64,000 nucleotides of DNA from Phragmites australis (taxonomy: Eukaryota; Streptophyta; Magnoliopsida; Poales; Poaceae), in assembly GCF_958298935.1 (NCBI RefSeq), contig NC_084924.1, positions 24,215,819-24,279,818 of the forward strand. Direction: 5' to 3'. The notes under the pieces were generated by a model, which worked only from the letters and a program-made list of their open reading frames with translations, was not told the DNA's origin and ran no database searches. Below are positions 46,436 through 57,100 of the stretch, in pieces. The stretch's first letter is position 1. Every line of letters starts with the position of its first letter. Made by a program: the position numbers and the translations under genes.

Positions 46436-46833
46436 TGTTGGGACTGAAATCCCAGACAATGTGCACCTTCGCTTACAGAAATGCCAAAGGGTCCTCGGGG
46501 TGACACGTGTTTGGGGCGGAACAGTTTTTCCGATCGATCTTCTGGGTATAGTATGACCCTATTTATAGCATGTACTCGACCACTCTAGGCGTGGTTTACA
46601 GCTCCTACCCCCTTACCTGCTACATTCTCGGAATATTCGGAGGCATTATGGTACAATTAAGCATATTTACATAATTATAACTCTGCCCCGGGCGACCAAA
46701 GCAGGCCCCACTATCCAGTCGTGATCTTCGGCTCTGGAGATCTGCCGAAGTCTTCTCCATTCCGTCATCCATGAGATGGCCTTCAGCTTCTGAGTAAAAA
46801 CCGTTTGCTACCTTCACCCGCTGCGATCAATCA
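46436..46833 (-). repeat. truncated 3' LTR
   Basis: The plus strand runs from TGTTGGGACTGAAATCCCAG to GCGATCAATCA, matching 48933-49329 with scattered substitutions. The sequence past 46833 is protease-coding instead of LTR, and no polypurine tract precedes it. Confidence 0.75.
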
Positions 46834-47431
46834 GTTCGACGTAGACCCATTTTATCGAAGGCATCAGTGAAGATGATATCCCCTGAGCTTCCTCCATCTA
46901 TCAAGATCCTATGCACTTTATTTCCCAAGATGTTTGCTGTGATAATGAAGGCATCTGTGTGTGGGTAATCTAAGACCCTCATGTCCTCTTGCGAGAATGT
47001 AATGGGAACGTTTGACCACCTTGAATGAATGTACGTTGGCCCCACACCGACGTGGTTGACCCTTCGCTTGTATTCTTTCCACTGTCTCTTAGATTCTGTA
47101 TGCTGGTTAGATCCCCCTAAGATAGCCAAAACCACATTGTATCCACAATTTACCATGCTCACGGACTTACTACTCTCTAGTGGTGCTTCGATCGCAAGGC
47201 CTTGGTAGTGGCGGAGGTAGCTCCCCTTGGAGGGTAATTTGCCTCGTTTGATCCAGCTGAGTTGAGGCTGTCGGTGCATATTGTGGTGCCAGCATTGGTC
47301 ACCACTGGTTGGCAAACGCCGTGTTGTGATTGTGATTTTCCCACGCTTCGCTTCTCCTGAAAACTTGCTGCATGGTGTATGGTTCTTGCGTGATCAGGAG
47401 ATTGCTTCGCCAAGCTCTCTTTCATGGCCAC
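46834..47431 (-). pseudogene. gypsy protease region
   Basis: The minus-strand frame carries [20 protein letters not shown], then [20 protein letters not shown] with the protease active-site Asp in a DGGSS context, typical of Tat-lineage elements. It ends at FDKMGLRR where the truncated LTR begins. The upstream 150 bp is Gag-protease linker in another frame. Confidence 0.72.
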
Positions 47432-48905
47432 TACCTGCGGGCACTTCTTGGTCTTGTGGCCGACTCCTTCGCCATGCAGCTCACAGTAAAACGTTGTTGG
47501 GTCCTACGGGACTCGTCCACCTCGACCTCCGCGACCCCTTCCTCTACTGGTTTGGCCTCCTCAAGTAGCCGCACTCTGAGCTTTGCTTGCCACTTGAGCG
47601 ACTTCAAATGGGCTGGAGTTTATCTAATTGACTTCTTTTTGCCTTGTGTAGTCAGATGCTTCAGATTTCCTCGCGTGGCACAATCTGTCTCTAGGATTGC
47701 TAGTGCCTGCCTCTCTGGCCGATGTATTTGTTTTTACTTCGGTGGCTACCATTTCATTTTTCCTTCGAAGATGATCGAGCTCAGATCTCGCGTATTCTTC
47801 CATCTTATTAAGCAGCTCTTGTACACTCCCGGGTCTTTTTGTTGTGAGCTTTCCTACTAATAACCCCCCTCTGATGCCCTGTATCACCGCATCGATGATT
47901 GTATCTTCGCTCAGCCCCTTCGCTTGGCAACGTATGTGCACGAAGCGGCGCATATAGCTCTGCAATGTTTCTGTTGGCTATTGCTTCAGTGCGAAGAGGT
48001 CACTCGCAGTGATCTTGTTTGCCTGATTTCCTTGGAAATTGATGTACATAGCATTACGCAATTGCTCCCATGAGTATATGGATCCCAAGGGCAACGCGGA
48101 GTACCAAGATCCTACTATCTCTTTTACGGCCAATATGAAGGCCTTCGCCAATGTTGCACCATCCCCTCCGATAGACTCGACAGCCGCTTCGAAGCTCATT
48201 ACGAATTCCCTTGTGTCTGACTCCACATCAAACATTACAACTCTCGGCATCTTGAAGCCAGCTGGCCACGGTTGGTTCTGCAGATCCATGGCTAGCAGAG
48301 ATTCTGGGTCTCCCACGGACGACCGCCACCAAAGGTCCTGTGAAGTTCGTGCCGTGTCTCCTAGCGGCGTCACTTGGCAAGACATTCCTTCCGCTTGGTG
48401 TAGCATATTGGTTTCCTCTTGGATTTTTTCCATTGTCTTCCTAGCTTCATCTGCCCGTCTGTGATATTTTGCGGCTTTTCGGTTCACTGCCAGGCTATCT
48501 AACATGCGCTACTTCTATGCAATTTGCCTTTCCAGCTCTTCGGCCTTGAGCCTGGCTGTTCTTTCCTCCTGTGTTTCATCTTCGTTTTCATATTTTGCGA
48601 AGTCATTGAGGTCTTCCCACTCTTCGTCTCGTACCTTCCCCCCTTCTTTTGTCGAAGGCTCAAAGTGTGCGCAATCTCTTGGTTCCATGACCCACACCAG
48701 CTCCGCATTTATCTTGATGGCTTCACTGTGTCTGTCATCATTGACTCCTGGTGGTGCTACTTCAACGCCATAGCATTGCTCGCATCCGCCCGAAGCTCCA
48801 CCGGTCGAAGCATTGCTTGACCATAGCAACGTCGAAGGGGGTCTTTCGGTCGTAGTCCCGGCCATAGCCGAAGGTTCCGGCAATGCCTCCACTGTTCCGG
48901 TTGGC
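47432..48905 (-). pseudogene. Tat-like gag
   Basis: Gag begins soon after the PBS with an acidic/coiled N-terminal region (EWEDLNDFAKYENEDETQEE, 48660-48600). The Gag domain follows: MFDVESDTREFVMSFEAAVE, then YSALPLGSIYSWEQLRNAMY (48235-48040), a stop near 47978, and ETLQSYMRRFVHIRCQAKGL (47970-47910). It continues through KLTTKRPGSVQELLNKMEEY to a basic tail near 47650. Several shifts split it. The zinc knuckle is not obvious. Confidence 0.75.
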
Positions 48906-48920
48906 TTCGTCTTCTTCTTA

Positions 48921-48932
48921 GGTGGCGCCAAC
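48921..48932 (-). other. primer-binding-site-like sequence
   Basis: Next to the LTR end (CCCAACA), the minus strand reads GTTGGCGCCACC. TGGCGCC-type sites directly after the LTR are usual in Tat and related grass gypsy elements. Confidence 0.6.
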
Positions 48933-49750
48933 TGTTGGGACCGAAATCCCAAACAATGTGGACCTTCGCTTACGGAAATGCTGAAGGGTCCTCAGGGTGA
49001 CACGTGTTTGGGGTGGAACAGTTTTTCCGATCGATCTTCCGGGTACAGTATGGCCCTATTTATAGCCCGTACTCGACCACTCCAGGCGTGGTTTAAGCTC
49101 CTACCCCCTTACCTGCTACATTCTCGAAATATTCGGGGATATTATGGTACAATTAAGCATATTTACACAATTACAACTCTGCCCTGGGCGACGAAAGTGG
49201 GCCCCAATATCCAGTCGTGATCTTCGGCTCCAGATATCCGCCGAAGTCTTCTCCATTCCGTCGTCCACGGGATGGCCTTCAGCTTCTGAGTGAAAAACGG
49301 CTGCTACCTTCGCCCGCCGCGGTCAATCAGGACCGCTGGCACGGACTTCGGCTTTCAGTCGAAGGCTCGCCACTGTCTTCGTCGACACGGGAAGCCGAGA
49401 CTGCGGACACGCCTACACCCTTCGACCGATGGTGCTTCACAATCTTCGCAACTTTCGGATGCAGTTCCTGAAACGAACATGTAGTGACAAGCATGTGATC
49501 TTTCCAGCAAACTTCGAAGTATCCTTCGAAGAGGTGCGGGCGGGAGATCATCTCCAACACATACTCATCCCCGTGTCCCTCCTGGACACTCAGCCACGCA
49601 TGCACCAAACTATGCGCATGTCGCCGCATACACCATCTATGCATAATCTACTGTTCTCAAGTTATATCGACTGCCACGTCACTTATACACGACAAAGCTA
49701 GCCCGCTCAACCACAGCCTATTATTCGTTATCAACCATCACAAGCGATAG
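48933..49750 (-). repeat. 5' LTR, outer end not fixed
   Basis: The inner 397 bp match the 3' LTR copy. The rest (49330-49750) continues the CTTCGG/CTTCGAAG-rich text typical of this family, without a gene. The LTR start on the minus strand could not be set, as no TG plus TSD was found. Confidence 0.6.
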
Positions 49751-50285
49751 TTCAGAAAAACACAATTGTAATTTTTCACAATCCTACGGACTTCCACCTT
49801 TAATTACCTCTTTCTGTACTTCTGATCACTTTCTGCATGGCCTCGACCTCTATTTATTGCCCTGGCCGTCGAAAAAGAAAAAAAAAACCGAGTCGAACTC
49901 CTGTTCAAAACCCCATCGGCAATCGTGTCTGACTCCAACTCGTGCAGGCTCGTGCCTGGCTCTGCTGCACCTGTCCATCGCTCAGCTGGGCTCACAGCTG
50001 GCCTAGGCACCACGGCCACCTGGCGTCAATACAACCATCTATCCACAACACGTGTTGAGTACTGCTTGGCTGATAATGCAATGCGTCCTTGCTCCACCTG
50101 CACGCCGCCCGTCTAGGGGGGCCCTTTCACGTGCCAACAACTGACCGAAGCTAGCGACCGACCGAAATAGGCCCCACCGGCCTTACTGGGCCTTAACCAC
50201 GTGCCTACCGGCCTTGCATTATCAGCATTCACCAGGCCTGGCCACCCACGGCTTGCGCCTGCTACCTGAGTTTTTTTTTATTATA
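49751..50285. other. unassigned DNA
   Basis: No domain is visible. A run of A (49880-49890) and C-rich text (GGCCCCACCGGCCTTACTGG, 50171-50190) resemble LTR sequence. It may be the remaining 5' part of the gypsy LTR or of the interrupted copia. Confidence 0.25.
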
Positions 50286-51839
50286 GAATAAATCTATTTT
50301 ACTCTCTCGAACCATCATATTTATCCTGATACACTCTAAACTTTTAAACAGTTTATTTTACTCTTTCAAACTATCAATACTGTCCATTTTAATAGTTTTC
50401 TCAGTGATTTTGATAACATGGTGACAATTTCACCATATGATAGTCCTAGTCAACGTGTTCAATCAGTATGCTGATATCAGCGTTTCGCAGTAATTTAATT
50501 TTTCTTTAGAAAAATAATTTATAAAAATAGATTATTCTGAAAAATAGGTTTTTTAGAAAAAAACAAAAAAATATAAAATGATTTAGATAAATATTTTAAT
50601 ATGTTTTTACCTCTGGTTTTATTTTTATAAATATTATTTAATATTTTTCTAGTGTAAAAATTATTCAAAAAAATTAAAATAAATATTTTAATTTAGAAAA
50701 TAGTTTTAAAAAATAAAGATTAATTCTGATAAAGTTTAATTTTTTTTTGATAAAATAAATGCTTTTAATATGCTTTGTTGTATATAAAATTAGTTTTAAT
50801 TCTACAAAAATTAGGTTCAATTCCAGAAAAATAGTTTTCGTTGTTTTTAGCCGTAGTTTTTGTGTCGTTTCTAGCCGTTTAAAATTAGTTTAGCCGTACT
50901 TTTGTGCATATTTTGGGCATATTTGAGCACATTTTGGCACATTTGGACATATTTGAGCATATTTTGGGCACATGTATTACATTTTGGTTCTATTTGGGCA
51001 CATTTTGATCACATTTGGTTATATTTCGGTCACATTTTGTTACATTTTAGGCACATTTGGGTCCATTTTAAACACATTTTGAGTACATTTTTGATACATT
51101 TTTGTTACATTTGGAAACATTTTGCACACATTTAGCCAAATGCTCAAATGTGTCCAATGTGCCAAAATGTTCTCAAAATGCGCTCAAATATACTCTAAAT
51201 GTGTCAAAAAGTACGGCTAAACTAATTTTAAACGGCTATAAACGACGTGAAAACTACGGCTAAAAATGATGAAAACTATTTTTCTGAAATTAAACCTAAT
51301 TTTTCTAGAAATAAAACTAAATTTATATACAACAAAACATATTAAAAGCATTTATATTATCAAAGAAAATATTTTTAAATTTTATCAGAATTAATCTATA
51401 TTTTCTAAAACTATTTTCCAAATTAAAACATTAATTCTAACATTTTTGGAATAATTGTTACACTAGAAAACATAAATAATATTTATTGAAATAAAAACAG
51501 AGCTAAAAACATATTAAAACATTTATCTAAATCATTTTATATTTTTGGATTTTTTCTAAACATAAAACCTATTTTTTGGAATAATCTATTTTCATTAATT
51601 ATTTTTCTAAAGAAAAAATGAATTACTGCACAACGCTGATGTCAGCACGCTGAATGGACATGCTGACTAGGACTGCCACGTGGCGAAACCGCCACCACGT
51701 TATCAAAACCACCGAGAAAACCACTCCGGGGGGTAAAATGGACGATATTGATAGTTCGGGGAAGTAAAATGGACGATTTAAAAGTTCAGGGGTTATCCGA
51801 ACAAATATGATAGTTCGAGGAAGTAAAATGGACTTATTC
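50286..51839. mobile_element. long inverted-repeat (foldback/MULE-MITE-like) element
   Basis: The left arm (50286-50899) starts GAATAAATCTATTTTACTC, then TCGAACCATCATATTT; the right arm (51211-51839) is its reverse complement and ends GGACTTATTC. The arms are about 615 and 630 bp and pair along their whole length with many substitutions. Shared landmarks are the CGTGTT/AACACG area, TGCTGATATCAGCG against CGCTGATGTCAGCA, and AGCCGTAC against GTACGGCT. The 311-bp centre is itself a palindromic minisatellite. The flanks TTTTATTAT and TTTTATTTT differ at one base and could be a 9-bp TSD, as for Mutator-type elements. No protein is encoded. Confidence 0.75.
50900..51210. repeat. ACATTTTGG minisatellite at palindrome centre
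   Basis: About 20 imperfect units of a 9-12 bp motif (CACATTTTGGG, CATATTTGAG, TACATTTTGG) run from 50905 to 51135. The inverted form (CCAAATG, CTCAAATGTGTCC, GCCAAAATG) follows to 51205, so the array folds back on itself. Confidence 0.75.
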
Positions 51840-51929
51840 TTTTATTTTCATATTTTTTCTATTAAATATTGAAATAAACAGACTCCTGTTTGCAAGATTT
51901 ACAGAAATAGACGCCTACCGCCCTCTGAA

Positions 51930-52095
51930 ATGAATGCACGGTGGCACTGCCACCCCTTACCGCCCTCTCAGAGGGTGGGTGGGGCCCAACCTGGCGCCTA
52001 CCGCCCTAATTGCCCTCTCAGAGGGCGGGTAGGCTTACCGTCCTATGAGAGGGTAGGTAGCCCCTGCCCGCCCACTGAGAGGGCGGGTAGTCTTG
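51930..52095. repeat. cluster of CCGCCCTCTCAGAGGGCGG palindromes
   Basis: Four or five short palindromes occur in 165 bp: CGCCCTCTCAGAGGGTGG (51961), TGCCCTCTCAGAGGGCGG (52011), CGTCCTATGAGAGGG (52039) and CGCCCACTGAGAGGGCGG (52070). A half copy lies at 51919 (CCGCCCTCTGA). Most are flanked by TACC on the left or GGTAGG on the right. No gene is visible. Confidence 0.7.
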
Positions 52096-52629
52096 GTGAA
52101 ATTTATTTTTTTAATTTTACGTTTGTATAGCTCAATTTGAAAAATAGTGTACATTCATTCGGTAAAAATTGTTGGAAATTGATATTTTCAAAATTTTGGA
52201 TCGAAACAGTCAAAAAGTGGCCAAAACGGCATCATGGAGTAGTTACTTTTTGAAAATTGTGGATCGTTGTAAATTTGTTGATATTTGTTTATGTATTTGA
52301 TGTAAAATTGTATTAGTAATTTTTTAGTGACATACTATTGTAAGGATACAAAATCTTATTTTGTGAACAATTGAAGATGTGAAGCACTCTTAGCATATTA
52401 CCCGGTATGGAGGTTACATATGGTGATAAATATTATATGAAACATACGGTGGCAAACATTACATGGGAACCTAACCATGAAGACATGGCGATAAAATATG
52501 GTGGCATGTACAGTACGCCTAAAGACCAATCTAATAGCGTGCCACTGCTAATCTTAACATGCCTTAGGGAGTGAAAATATATCGGGTTATATTAGATGCT
52601 CTCTACTGAGTGCACCTAGGATATTTACC
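52096..52629. other. AT-rich flank of the MULE copy
   Basis: No coding feature. Text near 52550-52590 (CATGCCTTAGGGAGTGAAAA) resembles 60432-60455, so both belong to the same repeat flank, probably the 3' side of the zinc-finger gene below. Confidence 0.35.
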
Positions 52630-53130
52630 CTTTCTCAGGACATCGGGAACAACCGCCTTAGTGCGACGGGCCCTCTCAGCTTCGTGGGCTTAAGCCGCGG
52701 TATGGTCCTGTCTTCTTCATGCGCTCCTCTTCCTGCAGCTTCAACCGTAGTTCCTCCTACTGTTGCTCGTACTCCTGGCGTGTGTATGCTTCCCTCCTCC
52801 ACCGTATGCTCATGTCGACCCACAGCTTCTGGTCTTCATTGTGCTCAATGTCGAGCCATTCAATGAAGTCACAGATAGGTGGAGGAGACTAAAAAAATAA
52901 AACAAGATGTGAGATCAGTAAAATAGTGCGTGAAATCGAGAACAAGATGTGGAAAGTGCCACATGACTGATCTATGTCGCTATACCGGTGGGTACTCATA
53001 CGTTCTATGTTGAGGCTTATCGTATTGGTAGTTGGTACACATGAAGAAGCGTAATCTATATGTGTAGGAGATGTCCTGGGACTTGCGAAGCCTACAAAGG
53101 TCACCACAGAAGCACATCGGTGGTTTGACC
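52630..53130 (-). pseudogene. GRF-like zinc-finger gene linked to MULE
   Basis: On the minus strand, MCFCGDLCRLRKSQDISYTY and LRFFMCTNYQYDKP (53115-53020) form a CxC...FFxC zinc finger of GRF type. After an intron-sized gap (52970-52890) the text continues SPPPICDFIEWLDIEHNEDQ and WVDMSIRWRREAYTRQEYEQ (52890-52740), ending in a charged coiled segment near 52640. This architecture is frequent in uncharacterised grass TE-associated proteins. A second copy lies at 60480-60860. Stops interrupt the tail. Confidence 0.5.
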
Positions 53131-54059
53131 TCCTAGGGGATGAAAATCCCCAATGTTTCTTGGGTGGGCTTGGTGGAGCTGAGGAATGAGTGGTGTATCC
53201 ATGGATGAAGGTGGGGTTATTTATGGTGGCTGAAGGTTGGTGTATGGACTAAGTGCATGGGCTTGGCGAGGGGCTGGAGCATTAGATTCCCTGTTAAGAA
53301 ATAGAAAAGTTGTGGCATTGATGTTGGGCAAAGATTTCACGTGTCAAGAAAGATGTGTTATCATTTAATTTATGGTTAATGCTCTCCTGTGTGGTCACTT
53401 CTTATCTACACCCTGCGTCAGGACAAAGGTGTTGTCATTTCATGGTTAAAGTTGAGTCGTGTGGTCACTTCGTGTCTATACACTATGTCAAGACTGAGGT
53501 GTTGTCATTTTATGGTTAAAGCTGAGTTGTGTGGTCACTTCGTGTCTAAAGGTAGACTCCCGACATAGGCGTCGTGTGGTCCCTTCGTGTACAAGTAGCT
53601 TTGTAAGAAATGCTTTTCTAGCTCTGTCTAGAACGGTTCATACAAAGTCGAGGATGACAGAAAGTAGTGTGTGGTCATGTTGGATTAAGAAATGCAGCTA
53701 GCATGCGGTCACATAGGATTAAGAAATGTAGTTATGACATGGTAAGTAGACCATAGAAAGTAGACACATCCGAATATGTATGACTAGTTCGCTAATCGAA
53801 GATGCATCATGAAAGAGACATATAAATTACAAAAGTAAAGGTACAATCCTACTGTTGTCTCCCTCGCTGCTGTCGGCTGTTCCCACCATCATGGTCCTAG
53901 AGCCGCTGCCGTTGGTTCGCCCTCACATGCCCCCTAGAGTAGGTTAGGGCGTCGGGTGGACCAACCTACCTGGTAGGCCTAGTAGGTATCAAAGGTATAC
54001 ACGCTTCACGCTATACTTGACATCAGTCGAGGGGTAATGTTTGATGTTATAGTAACTTC
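53131..54059 (-). other. spacer shared by both MULE copies
   Basis: Text at 53740-53985 (AAGATGCATCATGAAA, TTCCCACCATCATGGTCC, GTTGGTTCGCCCTCA) recurs at 61080-61325. It likely covers the C-terminal end of the transposase and the gap before the zinc-finger gene. It includes a 70-bp tandem array at 53354-53580. Confidence 0.45.
53354..53580. repeat. 70-bp tandem repeats
   Basis: TGTGGTCACTT begins at 53390, 53460 and 53530, exactly 70 bp apart, within units that also contain GTTGTCATTT and ATGGTTAAAG. A shortened fourth copy (GTGTGGTCCCTTCGTGT) follows near 53574. Confidence 0.8.
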
Positions 54060-54842
54060 CAGGGTTTTTGCACATATTATGGCTAATTAACATGGTAGAT
54101 TGTCATATGAATCTTTGTGTGTCCCAAACCTTATCTCAATAGCCTTCTGTTTTGCCCTCCATACCTTGGCGTAGTTTATTGTGTACTAGAACCTTTCCTC
54201 AATAGCACGGATTATTGATCGTGGCTCATACTTCAGGTTGTCCATAGTCTCCCCATACATAACATTGGCAACGAAAGCAGATGATAGGTTCCGGTGGGAG
54301 AACCCTATTTCCTCATTGTGACAATGCTCCTTGACTATTGAGCACTCCCAATAGTCAACCCACTTCCCCTGAATGCGTGCACCCATCAAGGACAATCAGG
54401 CACCAAACACTTGATGTCGTACTCCCTTTTACTCGACTTCACAGCCTTGAATTGCCTCCGAAGAGACAGTGATCGGAATTTAATTGCATCAATAACAGCC
54501 TCCTTACTAGGGTACGTACCACCCTGGGACACCTCGTTCTCATGATATTCCCACGGTGTCCGATGAGCTCACTGACCACACTAGCTTCAAAAATTCCTGA
54601 TTCCTCCACTCTGTAGGAACATGAGCATTTCCCTCCTCATTGGATCAATCCTCATCGACAATGGCTTCCTCCAGCTCTTGATCCTCCATCACCATCTCTT
54701 CAATTATTCTAGGGATGTGCTCCCCCCTCATCGGCTACACCCCTCAGTTGCATCTCACACACATCCCCAACATCTTGCTCGTCCGTGACATTTGCCGGGT
54801 TTGCTTCATCCACCATTGCCTGACTTGTTCCCACTACTGCTT
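54060..54842 (-). pseudogene. MULE (MuDR-like) transposase, N-terminal part
   Basis: The minus strand starts in an acidic region (MEDQELEEAIVDED, 54690) and continues into the MuDR DNA-binding region (PSKEAVIDAIKFRSLSLRRQ, then FKAVKSSKREYDIKC, 54520-54415). EIGFSHRNLSSAFVANVMYG and EPRSIIRAIEERF (54315-54190) and AKVWRAKQKAIEIRFGT (54170-54110) are typical of the region before the DDE core. The DDE domain itself is missing. Stops occur at about 54186 and 54395. The plus-strand gypsy junction at 54843 cuts the far N-terminus. Confidence 0.65.
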
Positions 54843-55500
54843 TCGCAGAGTTTATGGTGTCACAGTTGCCTCAAGCAAGGTGCAGGATGTGCTAAATTGG
54901 GTGCAGCCAAAGAATGTCACAGACATCTGGAGTTTTCTTAGACTTGCTGGTTATTGCCGCTGGTTCATCAAAAACTTCTCCAAGAATCCTAAGCCTATGA
55001 ATGAGTTGTTGAAGAAGGGAAGTGTATTCGAGTCGTCAAGTGAATGTGAGTTAGCTTTCCACACCTTGAAGACACTGCTCATGATCGCTCCCGTTCTCGC
55101 TCAGCTTGATGTGGGTAAAGGTTTCGATGTCTACTGCAATGCTTCCCGCATAGGCCTCGGATGTGTCCTCATGCAGAAGGGCAGAGTTGTATCTCATGCC
55201 TCATGATAGTTGAAGCACCATGAAGAGAACTATCCAACTCATGACTTAGAGCTTGTGGCAGTTGTGCATGCTCTGAAGATTTGGTGCCATTATCTGTTGG
55301 GGAATCTGTGCTGTATCTATACAGATCACAAAAGCCTAAAGTATATCTTTACTCAAGTGGATCTAAACATGAGGCAGCGAAGATGGCTCGAATTGATCAA
55401 AGACTATGAGCTAGGAGTTCCTTATCATCCTGTCAAGGCGAATGTGGTAGCCGATTCCTTAAGCCGGAAGGCTCGATGCAATTGCCTTGTGGTCAAGCCA
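54843..55500 (+). pseudogene. RT thumb and RNase H
   Basis: The frame enters at SSKVQDVLNWVQPKNVTDIW (RT thumb), then FLRLAGYCRWFIKNFSK and LMIAPVLAQLDVGKGFDVYC. In RNase H the first catalytic Asp is replaced: YCNASRIGLGCVLMQ has Asn. [20 protein letters not shown] keeps the Glu and [14 protein letters not shown] an Asp. A TGA lies at 55204-55206. The linker [14 protein letters not shown] marks the start of integrase. Confidence 0.78.
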
Positions 55501-56560
55501 GGAAATGTCACACTTTGTGATGCCTTCCACCGGCTTGGACTTGAAATGATTCCAGATGGTTTTCTTGCTAACCTGGAGAACAAGTCCACCCTTCTGGATG
55601 AAATCAAGCAAGCTCAGAAAGGTGATAAGGGCATGGCCCAAATTAGAGACAAGATGAAGGAAGGCATGGCCACGTGCTTTTCTAAAGATGGCCAGGGCGT
55701 ACTGTGGTTTGGGTACCGGCTAGTGGTTCCGAAGGTCGAAGCATTGAGGAAGAAGATTCTTGATGAAGCTCATGATTTGTTGTTGTCCATTCATCTGGGG
55801 AGCACGAAAATGTATCAATACCTCAAGCCATGGTTTTGGTGGAATCGCATGAAGCAAGAAATCGCTCAATATGTTACTGAGTGTGATGCCTACTAAAGAG
55901 TTAAGGCCGAGCTTCTCAAGCCAGCTTGTACACTCCAGCCTTTGCCCATCCCCTCCTGGAAATGGGAGAAAATCGGCACAGACTTCATTAATGGTTTGCT
56001 GAAGACTTCGCAAGGGTATGACTCAATTTGGGTCATCGTTGAATGGCTTACTAAGTCAGCATATTTCCTTCTAGTGAAGACTCGGTATGGTGCCAAGGAT
56101 TATGCCGAGTTGTATCTTACCAGAATTGTTTGCCTTCATGGGATTCCAAAGAATATCATTTCTGATCAAGGCACTCAGTTCACTTCCCATTTCTGGAGAA
56201 GCCTTCATGAAGCCTTGGAAACTGAGCTCTTCCACAACACTGCTTACCACCCTCAGACTGATGGTCAAACAAAGCGGGTAAATCAAATCCTAGAGGATAT
56301 GTTGCGAGCTTGTGTTCTCACCTATGGAAACTGGGCTCTTCCACAGCACTGCTTACCACCCTCAGACTAATGATCAAACAGAGCGGGTAAATCAAATCCT
56401 AGAGGATATGTTGCGAGCTTGTGTTCTCACCTATGGAAAGAGGTGGGACATTTGCTTTCCATTTGCTGAGTTCTCCTACAACAATAGCTACCAAGTGAGC
56501 ATTGAAATGTTGCTGTTTGAGGCTCTTTATGACCGAAGATGCCGAACGCCGTTGAATTAG
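55501..56560 (+). pseudogene. integrase N-terminus and core with 109-bp duplication
   Basis: The zinc region at 55780-55890 ([17 protein letters not shown]) is partly decayed and closed by TAA at 55894. The core starts PIPSWKWEKIGTDFINGLLK with the first catalytic Asp, then KNIISDQGTQFTSHFWRSL with the second. The Glu region is present twice because of a 109-bp tandem duplication: first copy DGQTKRVNQ (Glu replaced by Lys), second copy NDQTERVNQ (Glu kept). The duplication shifts the frame. Confidence 0.82.
56227..56444 (+). repeat. 109-bp tandem duplication inside integrase
   Basis: The segment starting CTCTTCCACA at 56227 recurs at 56336, with a handful of base differences (for example GATGGTC and AATGATC). 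The unit is 109 bp, one more than a multiple of three, so it also shifts the reading frame. Confidence 0.88.
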
Positions 56561-57100
56561 TTTGAATCTGGTGAACGGGATTTTCTAGGCCCGGACTTGA
56601 TCAAAGAGGCCGAAGAGCATATTCTAGTTATTCAAAAGTGTCTTCTCTCGACACAATCACGGAAGAACAACTATGCAAATCACCACTGCTGAGACCTCAA
56701 GTTCAAAATTTGAGATTATGTGTATCTCAAAGTGTCTCCTTTCAAAGGTGTTCGACACTTTCAAGTCCAACACAAGCTAGTGCCTTGATATGTGGGCCCT
56801 TTCCAAATTGTTGCTTGACGTGGAAAGGTGGCTTATCAATTGGACGAGTCCCCGTCCCTCTCCACAGTGCACAATGTGTTCCACATGTCTCAGCTAAAGA
56901 AATGCCTGCGAGTCCCAACCGAAGTGATCGAAGTTGCAAACCAAGAGTTGCGGCCGGATGTAGCGGAGCGCAAAACTCGGTGTCATTACATAAAATTCAT
57001 GGGGATCAACCACTCCAAAGATGAGGCAACTTGGGAGCGTGAGGATAAAATCCGTTCCGAATGTCTCAAACTCTTTGAGAATTTGTAAATACCATTGTAA
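56561..57100 (+). pseudogene. integrase C-terminus and chromodomain
   Basis: The C-terminal domain is fragmented: VAYQLDESPSLSTVHNVFHM with SQLKKCLRVP is at 56820-56920. It is followed by a chromodomain-like end, CHYIKFMGINHSKDEATWER and then EDKIRSECLKLF, finishing at TAA 57086-57088. The WxxxxxEEATWE-type signature is typical of Tekay/Del chromoviruses, whose chromodomain is thought to guide integration into heterochromatin. Confidence 0.75.

Larger units (their letters stand above)
46436..49750 (-). mobile_element. Tat-like gypsy reduced to gag and protease
   Basis: On the minus strand there is a 5' LTR (from 48933 rightwards), a PBS, gag, protease and then directly a shortened 3' LTR (46436-46833). 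RT, RNase H and integrase are missing. The two LTRs align over about 397 bp (TGTTGGGACYGAAATCCCA to CAATCA) and then diverge: the 5' LTR continues rightward while the 3' LTR gives way to protease. A deletion therefore joined protease to mid-LTR. The outer right end (about 49750) and the TSD were not determined. Confidence 0.72.

Noticed and set aside
50900..51210. CRISPR-like or satellite array
   Set aside because: Units are 9-12 bp, imperfect, without spacers, and form the loop of an inverted repeat in a eukaryotic genome.
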